This document shows positions 9,126-18,004 of a stretch of DNA of 64,000 nt, in pieces. Position 1 is the stretch's first letter. The number at the start of each line of letters is the position of its first letter. Source of the stretch: Solibacillus sp. FSL W7-1436 (lineage in GTDB: Bacteria > Bacillota > Bacilli > Bacillales_A > Planococcaceae); NCBI RefSeq assembly GCF_038007305.1, contig NZ_JBBOWV010000001.1, forward strand, positions 817,501-881,500. The letters are read 5' to 3'. A model generated the notes under the pieces. It made no database searches. It worked only from the letters and a program-made list of their open reading frames with translations, and was not told the origin of the DNA. The position numbers and the translations under genes were made by a program.

Positions 9126-10119
9126 GTGGAACTCCCCCTTCTTCCATATCCAATAAGAAGCATCTTGCTCTATGTGTACCTGATGATTCGTATAGTGGAG
9201 GATTATTTGTTAAGCAACGATCGAATGCATATTCGCAACGTGCTGCAAATCGGCATCCTTCCAAAATCGAGCCTGGTTTTGGAACATTCCCGGGAATCGA
9301 ATAAAGCGTATCCTTTTTGTAACGCATATCCGGTACTGACTGGATAAGCCCTTTCGTATAAGGATGCTGGGGGTTTCTAAATATTTCATTAACCGGAGCT
9401 TCTTCTACGATTTGCCCCGCATACATAACAATGACGCGCTCACAAGTTTCCGCAACTACACCTAAATCATGTGTAATGAGTAAAACAGCTGTGTTCAACC
9501 GTTCATTTAAATCCCTCATTAACTTTAAAATTTGGGCTTGGATTGTTACATCAAGGGCTGTTGTCGGTTCATCGGCAATAAGCACTTTCGGATTACATAC
9601 AAGAGCCATCGCAATCATTACACGTTGCCGCATTCCTCCCGACAGCTGATGTGGATAGTCTTTAAGCAACTGTTCCGCGCGCGGCAAACCGACCAGCTTC
9701 ATGATTTCCACCGCTCGGGCACTCGCTTCTTTTTTCGACCATTTCGGATGGTGGATCCGGATTGCTTCGATCAACTGATTGCCGATTGTAAACAATGGAT
9801 TCAGCGAAGTCATCGGCTCCTGGAAAATCATTGCGATTTCATTGCCTCTGATTTTGCGCATTTGCTTATCGGAAAATTTCGTAATATCTTGCCCTTTCAA
9901 CAAAATTTCTCCATTTGTAATTTTTCCTGGAGGACTCGGTACAAGCCCCATAATAGAGAGGGAAGTTACACTTTTACCACAACCAGACTCCCCTACGATG
10001 GCGAGAATTTCCCCTTCATGAATTGAAAAGCTTATTCGATCGACAGCTGCAACCTTCCCACTGTCTGAAAAAAATGTCGTTTCTAACTCTCTCACTTCAA
10101 GCACAGCTTTTCGACTCAT
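9100..10119 (-). CDS. appD: Peptide ABC transporter ATP-binding protein (AppD/OppD type)
   Basis: First gene of the operon, 339 aa. Walker A is [10 protein letters not shown], the signature LSGGMRQR and Walker [13 protein letters not shown]. The C-terminal oligo_HPY domain carries CRFAARCEYAFDRC. ATP hydrolysis with AppF powers import through AppB/AppC. ATG start behind TGGGGTGG. It is preceded by a promoter and an upstream terminator, so the operon begins here. Confidence 0.94.
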   Translation of the reverse strand: MSRKAVLEVRELETTFFSDSGKVAAVDRISFSIHEGEILAIVGESGCGKSVTSLSIMGLVPSPPGKITNGEILLKGQDITKFSDKQMRKIRGNEIAMIFQEPMTSLNPLFTIGNQLIEAIRIHHPKWSKKEASARAVEIMKLVGLPRAEQLLKDYPHQLSGGMRQRVMIAMALVCNPKVLIADEPTTALDVTIQAQILKLMRDLNERLNTAVLLITHDLGVVAETCERVIVMYAGQIVEEAPVNEIFRNPQHPYTKGLIQSVPDMRYKKDTLYSIPGNVPKPGSILEGCRFAARCEYAFDRCLTNNPPLYESSGTHRARCFLLDMEEGGVPHVESAAES

Positions 10120-10149
10120 TTAACCACCCCAAATTTTCTGAAGATTAAA

Positions 10150-10192
10150 AAGTATTTGAAAATATGATATTATAACATCTACTAATTTACAA
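10150..10192 (-). promoter_or_regulatory. app operon promoter with possible CodY-like box
   Basis: Minus strand TTGTAA (10187-10192), 17 bp, TATCAT (10164-10169). Positions 10150-10164 on the minus strand read TATTTTCAAATACTT, matching the CodY consensus AATTTTCWGAAAATT at 11 of 15 positions. The box is weak on its own but plausible for a peptide transporter. Confidence 0.4.
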
Positions 10193-10218
10193 CATTATCG
10201 TAAAAAAATGTAATATTA

Positions 10219-10264
10219 ATATATAAAAAAAGTGACCATGCTGATTTATCTCAACATAGTCACT
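10219..10264 (-). terminator. Terminator of ABC exporter gene
   Basis: On the minus strand AGTGACTATG and CATGGTCACT form a stem with a 14-nt loop, followed by TTTTTTTAT. It separates the exporter gene from the app operon. Confidence 0.85.
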
Positions 10265-10269
10265 CTGTT

Positions 10270-12027
10270 TTAATCTAATTTTTGTACTTGGAATAAGTTA
10301 TAATATGCTCCTTGCTGCTCCATTAGTCTTTGATGTGTACCGGATTCTATTACTTCTCCGTGATCGATAACGATAATGTTGTCGGCATGGGTAATTGTAG
10401 ACAGTCGGTGAGCGATAATAATCGTCGTCCGCTCATGTGCTAAACGGTCAAGCGAGTCTTGAATCAGCGCTTCACTTTCCAGATCGAGTGCAGAAGTTGC
10501 CTCATCCAATACTAGAATTGGCGGATTTTTCAGGAATACTCGTGCAATTGCAACACGCTGTTTCTGCCCTCCTGAAAGTTTGACACCGCGTTCTCCTACT
10601 TTCGTGTCATAGCCTTCCGGTAAACCCATAATAAAGTCATGGGCATTTGCCGCTTTTGCAGCAGCAATGATTTCCTCGTCTGTCGCATGCGGATTTCCCA
10701 TCAAAATATTCTGCTTCACTGAATCACTAAATAAAATATTATCCTGTAATACTATCCCGATTTGCGAGCGTAATGATTCAATCGTTACATCTTTAACGTT
10801 TTGATCATCAATTTTCACCGCTCCTTCTGTCACATCGTAGAAGCGCGGGATTAAGCTGACGATTGTCGATTTCCCTCCGCCGCTCATACCTACAAAGGCA
10901 ACAGTTTGTCCAGGTTCAATCGTGAAATCAACTTCATTTAAGATTGTGTTTCCATCTTTATCATACTTGAATGTAACATGATCAAATTGAAGCTTCCCTT
11001 TTGCTGCGGGTAACACCATTGCGTTAGGCTTGTTTTGAACTTCATATTTCTCATCCATAAGTTCAAACATTCGGTCCATCGAGGCAATTGACTGAGTCAA
11101 TGTTGTCGATGAACTCACCAATCGGCGAAGCGGTCCATACAGGCGTTCAATGTAGGCATAAAATGCAACAAGCACACCGATGGATAGGTCACCTTGTAAA
11201 AACTGATAACCTGCATAACCAATTACGATCAGCGGCGCCATATCCGTAATAGTATTAACGACAGCAAAAGATTTGGCGTTCCAGCGTGAATGGTCCAGCG
11301 CCTTATCAAGAAACTCTCCATTCGTTTCATCGAAGATTTTCTGCTCGTGCTTTTCCAATGTAAAACTTTTAATGATGCTCATACCGGCAACACGTTCATG
11401 TAAATAACTTTGAACACCTGCCAAAGCCTGCGAGCGTTCCTTCGTCAAACTGCGAAGTCTTCCGAAGAAATACTTTACACTAAATGCGTAAAACGGCAGT
11501 GCTATAAGCGATACGAGTGTCAACTTAACATCCATTGCAAACATAACAGCGATTACGATTAAAATGGTCGCCAAATCGAGCCATAAGTTCATCAATCCGG
11601 TCATAACAAAGTTTTTCGTCTGCTCAACATCATTGATAACTCGCGAAATTACCTCACCGGCCCTCGTATTCGCATAATACTTTAAGCTTAATTTTTGTAA
11701 ATGCCCATACAATTCTTTACGTATATCAAATAAAATATTGTTACTCAAGTTTTGCGCAAAGTATTGGCGGTAATATTCGATTGGTGGTCGAACAACAAAA
11801 AATAATACAAGTGCAATTCCAATCCATGTAAATAATTGGCTTGTTTTTTCTTCTGTAGACATACCATCCTTCAATAATATATCGTCGATAATTATTTGCA
11901 GGAGCCACGGCAAAAACAGCGGAATCGCAAATTTAAGTATGCCGATTACGATTGTTAAGAATAAAAGCAGTTTATACGGCTTGACGAACCGCATATAACG
12001 TTTAATACTATCCAATGCAAAAAACAC
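10270..12027 (-). CDS. ABC exporter, fused permease-ATPase (YgaD/MsbA-like)
   Basis: Type IV ABC half-transporter of 585 aa that would work as a homo- or heterodimer. The N-terminal ~310 residues are a six-TM ABC_membrane domain ([35 protein letters not shown] and others). The C-terminal nucleotide-binding domain has Walker [10 protein letters not shown], signature LSGGQKQR and Walker [13 protein letters not shown]. The substrate is unknown; relatives are annotated as lipid or multidrug exporters. The start is uncertain: GTG 12027 lies 2 nt and TTG 12015 lies 14 nt from AGGGG. It stands next to ntdP exactly as ygaD follows ygaC in B. subtilis. Confidence 0.9.
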   Translation of the reverse strand: MFFALDSIKRYMRFVKPYKLLLFLTIVIGILKFAIPLFLPWLLQIIIDDILLKDGMSTEEKTSQLFTWIGIALVLFFVVRPPIEYYRQYFAQNLSNNILFDIRKELYGHLQKLSLKYYANTRAGEVISRVINDVEQTKNFVMTGLMNLWLDLATILIVIAVMFAMDVKLTLVSLIALPFYAFSVKYFFGRLRSLTKERSQALAGVQSYLHERVAGMSIIKSFTLEKHEQKIFDETNGEFLDKALDHSRWNAKSFAVVNTITDMAPLIVIGYAGYQFLQGDLSIGVLVAFYAYIERLYGPLRRLVSSSTTLTQSIASMDRMFELMDEKYEVQNKPNAMVLPAAKGKLQFDHVTFKYDKDGNTILNEVDFTIEPGQTVAFVGMSGGGKSTIVSLIPRFYDVTEGAVKIDDQNVKDVTIESLRSQIGIVLQDNILFSDSVKQNILMGNPHATDEEIIAAAKAANAHDFIMGLPEGYDTKVGERGVKLSGGQKQRVAIARVFLKNPPILVLDEATSALDLESEALIQDSLDRLAHERTTIIIAHRLSTITHADNIIVIDHGEVIESGTHQRLMEQQGAYYNLFQVQKLD

Positions 12028-12111
12028 TTCCCCTCAGAAATTTTGCAACAGCAATTATCATAACATAATTCCCCATTAAACATTTACACATGTACTTTAC
12101 CCAAAAGAAAA

Positions 12112-12141
12112 ACACAAGCAACATAAAAAAATTGCTTGTGT
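12112..12141 (-). terminator. ntdP terminator
   Basis: Perfect stem ACACAAGCAA / TTGCTTGTGT with a 10-nt loop. On the minus strand it is followed by a T-rich stretch directly downstream of the ntdP stop. Confidence 0.85.
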
Positions 12142-12146
12142 CTCAC

Positions 12147-12698
12147 CTACTCTTTATTTGCCTGAATTTCACTCAATAAGATATACCGGTTTGTCCAGGA
12201 TTCTATAAAGTCCGGAGCGAATGGTCCACGGCGTTGTTCAATCCAACTTACCAATGTTTTAACGTTACGCTGTAAAATTTTATCTATGACTTCGGGGTAG
12301 TTCATTTCCAATCTGTGCTGTTCATATTCATCTTCATCCAATAATGCATGACTCATATCAGGAAACACTTTTACATCCAAATCATAGTCAATATATTTTA
12401 AGCAGTTGTTATCAAACACAAACGGTGAACTGATGTTGCAATAGTAATACACACCATCATCCCGCAACATACAAATAATATTGAACCAATGCTCTGCATG
12501 AAAGTAACAAATCGAGGGCTCACGTGTCAGCCATGTGCGACCATCTGATTCAGTAACAAGTGTTTTTTCATTTGCACCGATAATAATATTTTTAGTTGCT
12601 TTTAATACCATCGTTTCTTGCCAGACACGGTGGATGTTACCATTGTGCTTATAACTATGTATTTGGATTTTTTCTCCTTCAACCGGTAATGCCATCAT
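12147..12698 (-). CDS. ntdP: Nucleoside tri-/diphosphatase NtdP (DUF402)
   Basis: Cytosolic phosphatase of the DUF402/FomD-like fold; the B. subtilis orthologue (YgaC) hydrolyses nucleoside tri- and diphosphates with divalent metal. 183 aa. Conserved stretches include [51 protein letters not shown] and [11 protein letters not shown], with acidic residues in the metal site. ATG 12698 follows AAGGTGG at about 5 nt; GTG 12707 inside the ribosome site is rejected. Neighbours (ygaD-like exporter, sspE) are the same as in Bacillus. Confidence 0.93.
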   Translation of the reverse strand: MMALPVEGEKIQIHSYKHNGNIHRVWQETMVLKATKNIIIGANEKTLVTESDGRTWLTREPSICYFHAEHWFNIICMLRDDGVYYYCNISSPFVFDNNCLKYIDYDLDVKVFPDMSHALLDEDEYEQHRLEMNYPEVIDKILQRNVKTLVSWIEQRRGPFAPDFIESWTNRYILLSEIQANKE

Positions 12699-12890
12699 AA
12701 AGCCCACCTTTTCGTCTTAGCTAAAAATTCTAGCAGTCTTTATTGTATTATAACAATGCTTTGGCAAAACTTGTAGTTCGAATGCAATTATTTTCAATTT
12801 TGCGTGAAAATTATTGCGAATCCTTAACAGGTGCACATATTAAAATTTTGGCTTCTTTTACATTTCCCCGCTCTTTCTTTTTAAAACAAA

Positions 12891-12928
12891 AAAGATGCTC
12901 TGAAAGTTTGCACTTTCAGAACATCTTT
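12891..12928 (-). terminator. sspE terminator
   Basis: Near-perfect 16-bp stem AAAGATGYTCTGAAAG / CTTTCAGARCATCTTT with a 6-nt loop. On the minus strand a TTTTTTGTTTT tract follows. The 160 bp between this and ntdP holds only the ntdP promoter area and AT-rich sequence. Confidence 0.9.
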
Positions 12929-12938
12929 CTGCACTTCA

Positions 12939-13244
12939 TTAGAAGTTGTTGTTGTTACGCTTTGCGAATTGTGCGTTACGCTGTTCTTGTTCGCGTTGCT
13001 GTTTTTGGTTTTGTTGTTGAACTTCATTGAAGTTTATGTCTTGACCGAACTCTTCGTTGTTGTTTTGTCGGTTATTTTGTTTTTGATTTTGTTTTTGATT
13101 TTGATTTTGGTTTTGGTTTTGGTTTTGCTGGTTGAATTCGTTGAAGTTTAGTTCTTGACCAAACTCTTCACGGTTATTTTGCTGGTTATTATTACGTTGG
13201 TTCTGATTTTGCTGTTTATTACGGTTTTGTTCATTGCGACTCAT
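12939..13244 (-). CDS. sspE: Gamma-type small acid-soluble spore protein
   Basis: Spore-core amino-acid reservoir protein made in the forespore and degraded by the GPR protease at germination. 101 aa, extremely rich in Asn and Gln, no Cys or Trp. Two repeats are visible, residues ~24-44 (REEFGQELNFNEF) and ~61-81 (NEEFGQDINFNEV), each followed by QQNQ runs. This gives the classical two-repeat layout of SspE. The repeat cores differ from the Bacillus EFATETD/EFASETN site, which bears on GPR cleavage. GGAGGTGA precedes the ATG. Position between ntdP and mutY matches sspE in B. subtilis (ygaC-ygaB-sspE). A sigma-G-like promoter lies upstream. Confidence 0.85.
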   Translation of the reverse strand: MSRNEQNRNKQQNQNQRNNNQQNNREEFGQELNFNEFNQQNQNQNQNQNQKQNQKQNNRQNNNEEFGQDINFNEVQQQNQKQQREQEQRNAQFAKRNNNNF

Positions 13245-13266
13245 CTTTTGTCACCTCCATGACCAT

Positions 13267-13296
13267 TATTGTGGTCCGGTGATAAAAGAATTATGC
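13267..13296 (-). promoter_or_regulatory. Sigma-G-like promoter of sspE
   Basis: Minus strand GCATA (13292-13296), 18 bp, CACAATA (13267-13273). This compares with the forespore sigma-G consensus gnATR - 17/18 - CATnnTA, with one mismatch in the -10. The -35 overlaps the last codons of mutY. It fits the forespore expression expected of a SASP gene. Confidence 0.6.
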
Positions 13297-14349
13297 ATTT
13301 ATTTTTCGCCAGATATTTAACATCGGCACAGGCATTGGTAAATGGGCAATTTGCTCTTTTGTAAAGAAAGCCGTATTTTCCGCGTTGCCGTTCATTTCAA
13401 CTGCATCCACTAAATAGCTGTCAATATGCCATTTCAAATGGGAAAATACATGTTTGAAACTTAAAATCGGTTCTTTAAAATTGCGCTCGAAAGTTACGTT
13501 ATATTGTTTTTCCACTTTGGTTAAACTGTTTTCATCTGCCTGGCGCTCAATCATGATAAACTGCCACATATTTGCGAGCAGGCCATTTTCCGGACGTTTC
13601 TCCATTAAAAAGCGTCCTTCTTTGTCACGAATAATATAAACATCATATTCAATATTTTTTGTTTTCAGCTTTTTGGATTTAACCGGTAAGCTGGACGGGT
13701 CACCTTCATGGAATGCTGTGCAATAATCACGCACCGGACATAATAGGCATTTTGGTGAAGTCGGTGTACAAATCAATGCCCCAAGCTCCATCAGTCCTTG
13801 ATTAAATGCAGATGCATTTTCAGGATCAATCAGCTCCGTTACCGCTTGTTCAAAAATTTTCTTTGTTTTCGGCAATGCGATATCTGCATCTATATTTAAT
13901 ACACGGCTTAGTACACGCATAACATTTCCGTCTACAGCATGTTCCGGCTTTCCGTATGCAATACTTAATATCGCTCCCGCTGTATAAGGTCCAACACCTT
14001 TTAACTTTGAAATGTCGACGCGGTTATCCGGTACTTTTCCGCCATATACTTCGACGACCTCCCGGACACCCGCCTGTAAGTTACGGACACGGGAATAATA
14101 TCCTAGACCTTCCCACATTTTAAGCAGTTCTTCTTCCGGTGAATAGGCTAAGCTTTCCGCTGTCGGGTATTTTTCTATAAAACGGTTGTAATATGGAATG
14201 ACTGTATCCACTCTTGTTTGCTGCAGCATTACTTCAGACACCCATATTTGATACGGTTCTTTCGTACGACGCCAAGGCAAATCTCGCTGTTCTTCCGAAA
14301 ACCATTGCACTAATGCCTGGCGAAATTGTTTTGTATATGGATAGTTCAC
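13291..14349 (-). CDS. mutY: A/G-specific adenine DNA glycosylase
   Basis: Removes adenine mispaired with 8-oxoguanine. 352 aa. The helix-hairpin-helix/GPD region reads LKGVGPYTAGAILSIAYG...AVDGNVMRVLSR, with the catalytic Asp in VDGNV. The [4Fe-4S] loop is CTPTSPKCLLCPVRDYC (C-x6-C-x2-C-x5-C). The C-terminal NUDIX-like domain (about residues 225-350) recognises 8-oxoG. GTG at 14349 lies 5 nt after GGAGG and is preferred to the TTG inside the ribosome site at 14361. Divergent from the yfhP homologue, as in B. subtilis (yfhQ/yfhP). Confidence 0.96.
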   Translation of the reverse strand: MNYPYTKQFRQALVQWFSEEQRDLPWRRTKEPYQIWVSEVMLQQTRVDTVIPYYNRFIEKYPTAESLAYSPEEELLKMWEGLGYYSRVRNLQAGVREVVEVYGGKVPDNRVDISKLKGVGPYTAGAILSIAYGKPEHAVDGNVMRVLSRVLNIDADIALPKTKKIFEQAVTELIDPENASAFNQGLMELGALICTPTSPKCLLCPVRDYCTAFHEGDPSSLPVKSKKLKTKNIEYDVYIIRDKEGRFLMEKRPENGLLANMWQFIMIERQADENSLTKVEKQYNVTFERNFKEPILSFKHVFSHLKWHIDSYLVDAVEMNGNAENTAFFTKEQIAHLPMPVPMLNIWRKINA

Positions 14350-14463
14350 ATTGTCCTCCAAAAATTCGATTTTATTTCCTTAAAAAAGGGTATATTATAA
14401 TGTGGATACTATTGCTAAATTTTTCCGTTCTCGAACGGTTTCAAGATCGAGGGGTTGATACAC

Positions 14464-15453
14464 TTGGATTCAGGCACACATTTCGTCATGGGGATTGCTA
14501 TCGGAGGCCTAGCACTTGTAGACCCGACTGTCGCAAGTCATTCCATGACCTTTACGGCTGTAATGGCTGGAACGATTATCGGACAACAGGCACCGGATAT
14601 TGATACGGTTTTAAAACTTCGTAATAATGCAGTTTATATACGCCATCACCGGGGGATTACACATTCAATACCTGCCGTTTTGCTATGGCCTCTCTTAATA
14701 ACAGGTGTACTCGCTCTTATTTTACCTGATGTCCATCTATTTAATGTCTGGCTATGGACACAGATCGCCGTATTTTTACATGTGTTTGTAGATATTTTCA
14801 ATGCATACGGTACACAGGCATTGCGGCCGTTTTCAAAAAAGTGGGTTGCACTTGGTGTTATTAACACATTTGATCCATTTATATTTACGATGCACTGTAT
14901 CGGAATTCTGCTCTGGTTATTAGGGACAGAACCCGTTCTTACATTTACGGTCATGTACATCATTATTTTCTTCTATTATATTATACGTTTTGCTCTTCAA
15001 AAGGCGGTTAAAACCGCTGTCCATCATGAACTGCAGGATGAAGAATTTGTAATTGTCGCTCCAACAATGCGCTTTTTCCATTGGAAAGTCGCTGCAAAAT
15101 CTAAAACGCACTTTTATGTTGGCCGTGCCTATCGCAGATCCGTCAATATTTACGATAAGTTCGAAATTGAGCCTATCCCAAAAACGGAGCTCGTTGAAAA
15201 GGCGATAAAAGATCCAAATTTAGATGCCTTTTTATCATTTTCACCACTTTACCGGTGGGAACTTTCAGAACTTGAAAGCGGCATAACAGAACTGCGTTTG
15301 ATCGATTTACGCTACCGCAGTAACGATCGCTATCCTTTTGTTGCAGTCGCCCATTTAGATGAAGAGCTTAACATTGTCAATTCTTATACCGGCTGGATTT
15401 TTACAGAAGAAAAACTGCAGAAACGACTGCAAATAGGAGCCGGCAATGACTGA
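14464..15453 (+). CDS. yfhP: YfhP/YdjM-family membrane-bound metal-dependent hydrolase
   Basis: Integral membrane protein of the DUF457/YdjM family, 329 aa. The N-terminus MDSGTHFVMGIAIGGLAL and the His/Asp-rich GQQAPDIDTVLK...IRHHRGITHSIP are the family's putative metal site. Four to five TM segments follow in the first ~180 residues. The last ~140 residues form a soluble tail. TTG at 14464, 9 nt after GAGGGG, gives the start seen in Bacillus YfhP. Its biochemical substrate is not known; annotation as hydrolase is by motif. Confidence 0.85.
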   Translation: MDSGTHFVMGIAIGGLALVDPTVASHSMTFTAVMAGTIIGQQAPDIDTVLKLRNNAVYIRHHRGITHSIPAVLLWPLLITGVLALILPDVHLFNVWLWTQIAVFLHVFVDIFNAYGTQALRPFSKKWVALGVINTFDPFIFTMHCIGILLWLLGTEPVLTFTVMYIIIFFYYIIRFALQKAVKTAVHHELQDEEFVIVAPTMRFFHWKVAAKSKTHFYVGRAYRRSVNIYDKFEIEPIPKTELVEKAIKDPNLDAFLSFSPLYRWELSELESGITELRLIDLRYRSNDRYPFVAVAHLDEELNIVNSYTGWIFTEEKLQKRLQIGAGND

Positions 15454-15465
15454 ATAAAAAGACGG

Positions 15466-15493
15466 AAAACCACCAGCCACAACTGGTGGTTTT
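15466..15493. terminator. Bidirectional terminator yfhP / yfhJ
   Basis: Perfect stem AAAACCACCAG / CTGGTGGTTTT with a 6-nt loop between convergent genes. T-tracts are short. Confidence 0.75.
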
Positions 15494-15537
15494 ATGTTGC
15501 AATTCAGCATAGAAGCTAGACAATTGCTGAATTGGTC

Positions 15538-15807
15538 TTAATTAAACGTATCATCACTGTCATTTAAAAGTTGTGCATATTTCGGGTTTTGTGCCGCAAA
15601 TAAATGAAGCTTATCCCCATAACTTTCAATTAACTGGCTCACTAATTTAGCTGTATATTCCGCGCCGCGGTAATCCGCACCCGCTTTGGCAGATGTCGAC
15701 TCGAAATCACTGCATAATAATTCCACCCATGTACGGGCACGACCTGTTGGTAATTTAGGATTTTTAGCTAATAATTGTTCCGTTAATCTTTGATATAATT
15801 CTTCCAT
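15538..15807 (-). CDS. yfhJ: YfhJ family (WVELL) protein
   Basis: Small cytosolic protein of 89 aa with the signature ARTWVELLCSDFESTSAKAG that defines the WVELL/YfhJ family. Function unknown. It follows yfhH with only one nucleotide between stop and start, and its SD (GAAGGGAAG) lies in the last yfhH codons, so translation is probably coupled. The recX-yfhH-(sspK)-yfhJ order is as in Bacillus, here without sspK in between. Confidence 0.88.
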   Translation of the reverse strand: MEELYQRLTEQLLAKNPKLPTGRARTWVELLCSDFESTSAKAGADYRGAEYTAKLVSQLIESYGDKLHLFAAQNPKYAQLLNDSDDTFN

Positions 15808-15808
15808 G

Positions 15809-16138
15809 CTACTTCCCTTCTTTCATTGGACGTAATATAGAAACCGGTAATGCTTCTTCAAAACGTTCCGACCCCAATCGGTGTCCCCATGCAAAGCGGC
15901 CTTTTAAATAATCTACTTGGAAAAACTCACCTGGCGATCCATTCAGACGATAGATTTCACCCGGAATAATTGTTGAAAGGTCCACTAAATACGCCTCTGC
16001 CATCAATGCTTTACGCTCATATACGGCATACTCATTTACAATCCCCAATTGCTCCGCTTTTCTTGCACGTTCACGTAAATTTGCAATTTCCTGACGTAAT
16101 TCCTGTTCAGACATTGAACTATATGTTAATTCATTCAT
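15809..16138 (-). CDS. yfhH: YfhH family protein (DUF1811)
   Basis: 109-aa conserved Bacillales protein of unknown function. The N-terminal half is a helical hairpin (MSEQELRQEIANLRERARKAEQLGIVNEYAVYERK). The C-terminal half is an SH3-like beta segment (IIPGEIYRLNGSPGEFFQVDYLKGRFAWGHR). The ATG at 16138 lies after AAGGAG and overlaps the recX stop by 8 nt; the longer frame to 16171 has no ribosome site. Coupled between recX and yfhJ. Confidence 0.88.
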   Translation of the reverse strand: MNELTYSSMSEQELRQEIANLRERARKAEQLGIVNEYAVYERKALMAEAYLVDLSTIIPGEIYRLNGSPGEFFQVDYLKGRFAWGHRLGSERFEEALPVSILRPMKEGK

Positions 16139-16949
16139 TATGTTGTTGCTCCTTCTGTTCAATATATTCATTTATTTTCTCTATGGGAAAGCCCTTTTGA
16201 TAAAGTGCCTGTTTAACTTTTTGCCGAAGCTCGGACCCTGTTAATTTGGATGCATATTTGCGCCAAATTTTATCACCTTGAGCTTCTATTAACTCGGACC
16301 ATTCATCTTCATCACGCTCTAATGTAATCCGGCCGAGTATTTCTTTAACAATCTCATAGGAATAACCTTTACGCAACAGCACATCCTGAATTTTCTGCTT
16401 CACTTGTGTCGGCGTTTTGTTTGTATTGGAACGCATGGCTTTTTCCGCCAATTCCATTGCAAGCTTTAACTGTTCATCCTGTTCAAATGTCGCCAATACT
16501 TTTTGCTGCAAACTTTTATCAATTCCTTTTTGCGTCAAGTCTTGGCGGATTGCAGCCGGTCCTTTTTTTGTCGTACGCTTTCGCGTTTCAAGCAGTGCTT
16601 TTGAATAACTTTCATCATTTAAAAAGCCTAAGTCCGTTAATTTATGAATAGCTTCCTGTACAACTGCCTCCCCATGCCCTGCTTTCAGAAGTTTGGTTTT
16701 CACTTCATGTTCACTGCGCATTTGGAAACTTAAAAAGTTAAGCGCCTTGTTAAACGCTTTTGCAATTTCATCTTCATATTGTATTTCATCTATTTCCATC
16801 TGCTCAAGTACTTTGCCTTTTTGCAAACCGAACTTAATAAGTGTGCCTTCATCAACGGCAAAAGCATATTTTTCATTCAAGTATATATTGTAGCGCTCTT
16901 GATTGTTTTTTTGACGACCAATTTTTGTAATGATTTGGACTTGCACCAT
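16131..16949 (-). CDS. recX: Recombination regulator RecX
   Basis: RecA modulator, 272 aa, the long Firmicute form with tandem three-helix RecX repeats. Repeat features are visible in ALNFLSFQMRSEHEVKTKLLKAG, LTDLGFLNDESYSKALLETR, QDLTQKGIDKSL, VKQKIQDVLLRKGYSYEIV and KVKQALYQKGFPIEKI. ATG at 16949 follows GAGGTG; GTG 16955 lies inside the ribosome site. First gene of the recX-yfhH-yfhJ operon and divergent from the yfhF homologue. Confidence 0.93.
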   Translation of the reverse strand: MVQVQIITKIGRQKNNQERYNIYLNEKYAFAVDEGTLIKFGLQKGKVLEQMEIDEIQYEDEIAKAFNKALNFLSFQMRSEHEVKTKLLKAGHGEAVVQEAIHKLTDLGFLNDESYSKALLETRKRTTKKGPAAIRQDLTQKGIDKSLQQKVLATFEQDEQLKLAMELAEKAMRSNTNKTPTQVKQKIQDVLLRKGYSYEIVKEILGRITLERDEDEWSELIEAQGDKIWRKYASKLTGSELRQKVKQALYQKGFPIEKINEYIEQKEQQHNE

Positions 16950-17046
16950 ATACACCTCACAATAACAATGTACATTCTAGTATACATCTTTTTACTTATA
17001 GTTTCATGGAACGGTATACTAATAGGAACAAAAAGAATTAAGGGCG

Positions 17047-17955
17047 GTGTTTGCTATAAAAGTTGCAATTGCAGGCGGTACAGGAATGGTCGGCAGGAGA
17101 TTGAGCAAGCTATTACTTGAACAAGGTCACGAAGTCATAGTTTTGACACGGGGAAAGCAGAATACAGAAAATAATATCCAATATGTGCAGTGGCTAAATG
17201 ATGGTGCAACACCGGAGCACCATGTTGAAAATACGGATGCATTCGTAAATTTAGCTGGGGTGTCTCTTAATGAAGGAAGATGGACAGATGAGCAAAAACA
17301 AAAAATCCTCTCAAGTCGTTTGGAATCTACCGGCGAAATCATCCGAATTATAAAAAACGTGAAGCACAAACCGAAAGTCCTCATTAATGCGAGCGCTGTT
17401 GGTATTTATCCTGTTTCCGAAACAGCTGTTTATACGGAAACAGCTACAAAAACAGCTACTGATTTTTTAGGAAACGTTGTTGCCCAGTGGGAAGAAAAAG
17501 CAATGCAGGCTCAACAACTGGGCATTCGCACTTGTTTAACCCGTTTTGGCGTTATTTTGGAAAAGGGCGAAGGTGCATTGCCGATGATGGTACTTCCTTA
17601 TAAACTTGGTGTTGGCGGAACGATCGGATCGGGCAGACAGTGGCTTAGCTGGATTCATGTAGAAGATGTGGCACGTGCTATTCTTTTTGCAATAGAAAAC
17701 GATAAATTATCAGGACCGATTAATTTTACATCACCAAATGTAAAACGAATGAAGCAGTTCGGGCATTCGATTAGTAAAGCAATAAAGCGTCCGCATTGGT
17801 TCCCGGTACCAAGCATTGCTTTAAAGCTTGCTCTTGGCGAGAAGAGTATGCTCGTACTGGAAGGTCAGCATGTCGTACCCGAAAAATTATTAAATGCAAA
17901 TTTCGAATTTAAGTTTGTTTCTGTAGAAGATGCAATTCGTGATCTATATGAATAA
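17047..17955 (+). CDS. yfhF: TIGR01777-family NAD(P)-binding epimerase (YfhF)
   Basis: Extended SDR-superfamily protein of 302 aa with the nucleotide motif AIAGGTGMVGRRLSK near the N-terminus. The C-terminal DUF1731-type tail includes the family-specific RFGVILEKGEGALPMM and SWIHVEDVARAI. The substrate is unknown; relatives are called YfcH or SulA-like epimerases. The start is not well defined: GTG 17047 sits within the AAGGGCGGTG purine stretch, and no better ATG follows before the Rossmann motif. Divergent from recX as in B. subtilis. Confidence 0.85.
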   Translation: MFAIKVAIAGGTGMVGRRLSKLLLEQGHEVIVLTRGKQNTENNIQYVQWLNDGATPEHHVENTDAFVNLAGVSLNEGRWTDEQKQKILSSRLESTGEIIRIIKNVKHKPKVLINASAVGIYPVSETAVYTETATKTATDFLGNVVAQWEEKAMQAQQLGIRTCLTRFGVILEKGEGALPMMVLPYKLGVGGTIGSGRQWLSWIHVEDVARAILFAIENDKLSGPINFTSPNVKRMKQFGHSISKAIKRPHWFPVPSIALKLALGEKSMLVLEGQHVVPEKLLNANFEFKFVSVEDAIRDLYE

Positions 17956-18002
17956 AACAATGCTTTTCACGCAACCTACCTTGTAAAAGGAGGTTGCTTT
18001 TT
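17950..18002 (+). promoter_or_regulatory. Sigma-G-like pdaA promoter nested in yfhF terminator
   Basis: GAATA (17950-17954), 17 bp, CAACCTA (17972-17978) resembles a sigma-G promoter. The same bases form a terminator-like hairpin GCAACCT (17971-17977) / AGGTTGC (17991-17997) with TTTTT after it. The 3' arm takes part of the pdaA SD (AAAGGAGG, 17986-17993). Read-through mRNA from yfhF would be terminated or have its SD masked. An mRNA from the sigma-G promoter would begin after the 5' arm and leave the SD free. Confidence 0.55.
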
Positions 18003-18004
18003 CA

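Noticed and set aside
12743-13030. 95-codon plus-strand ORF overlapping sspE
   Set aside because: Its second half is the complement of the Asn/Gln-rich SASP; no ribosome site; the region also contains the sspE terminator.
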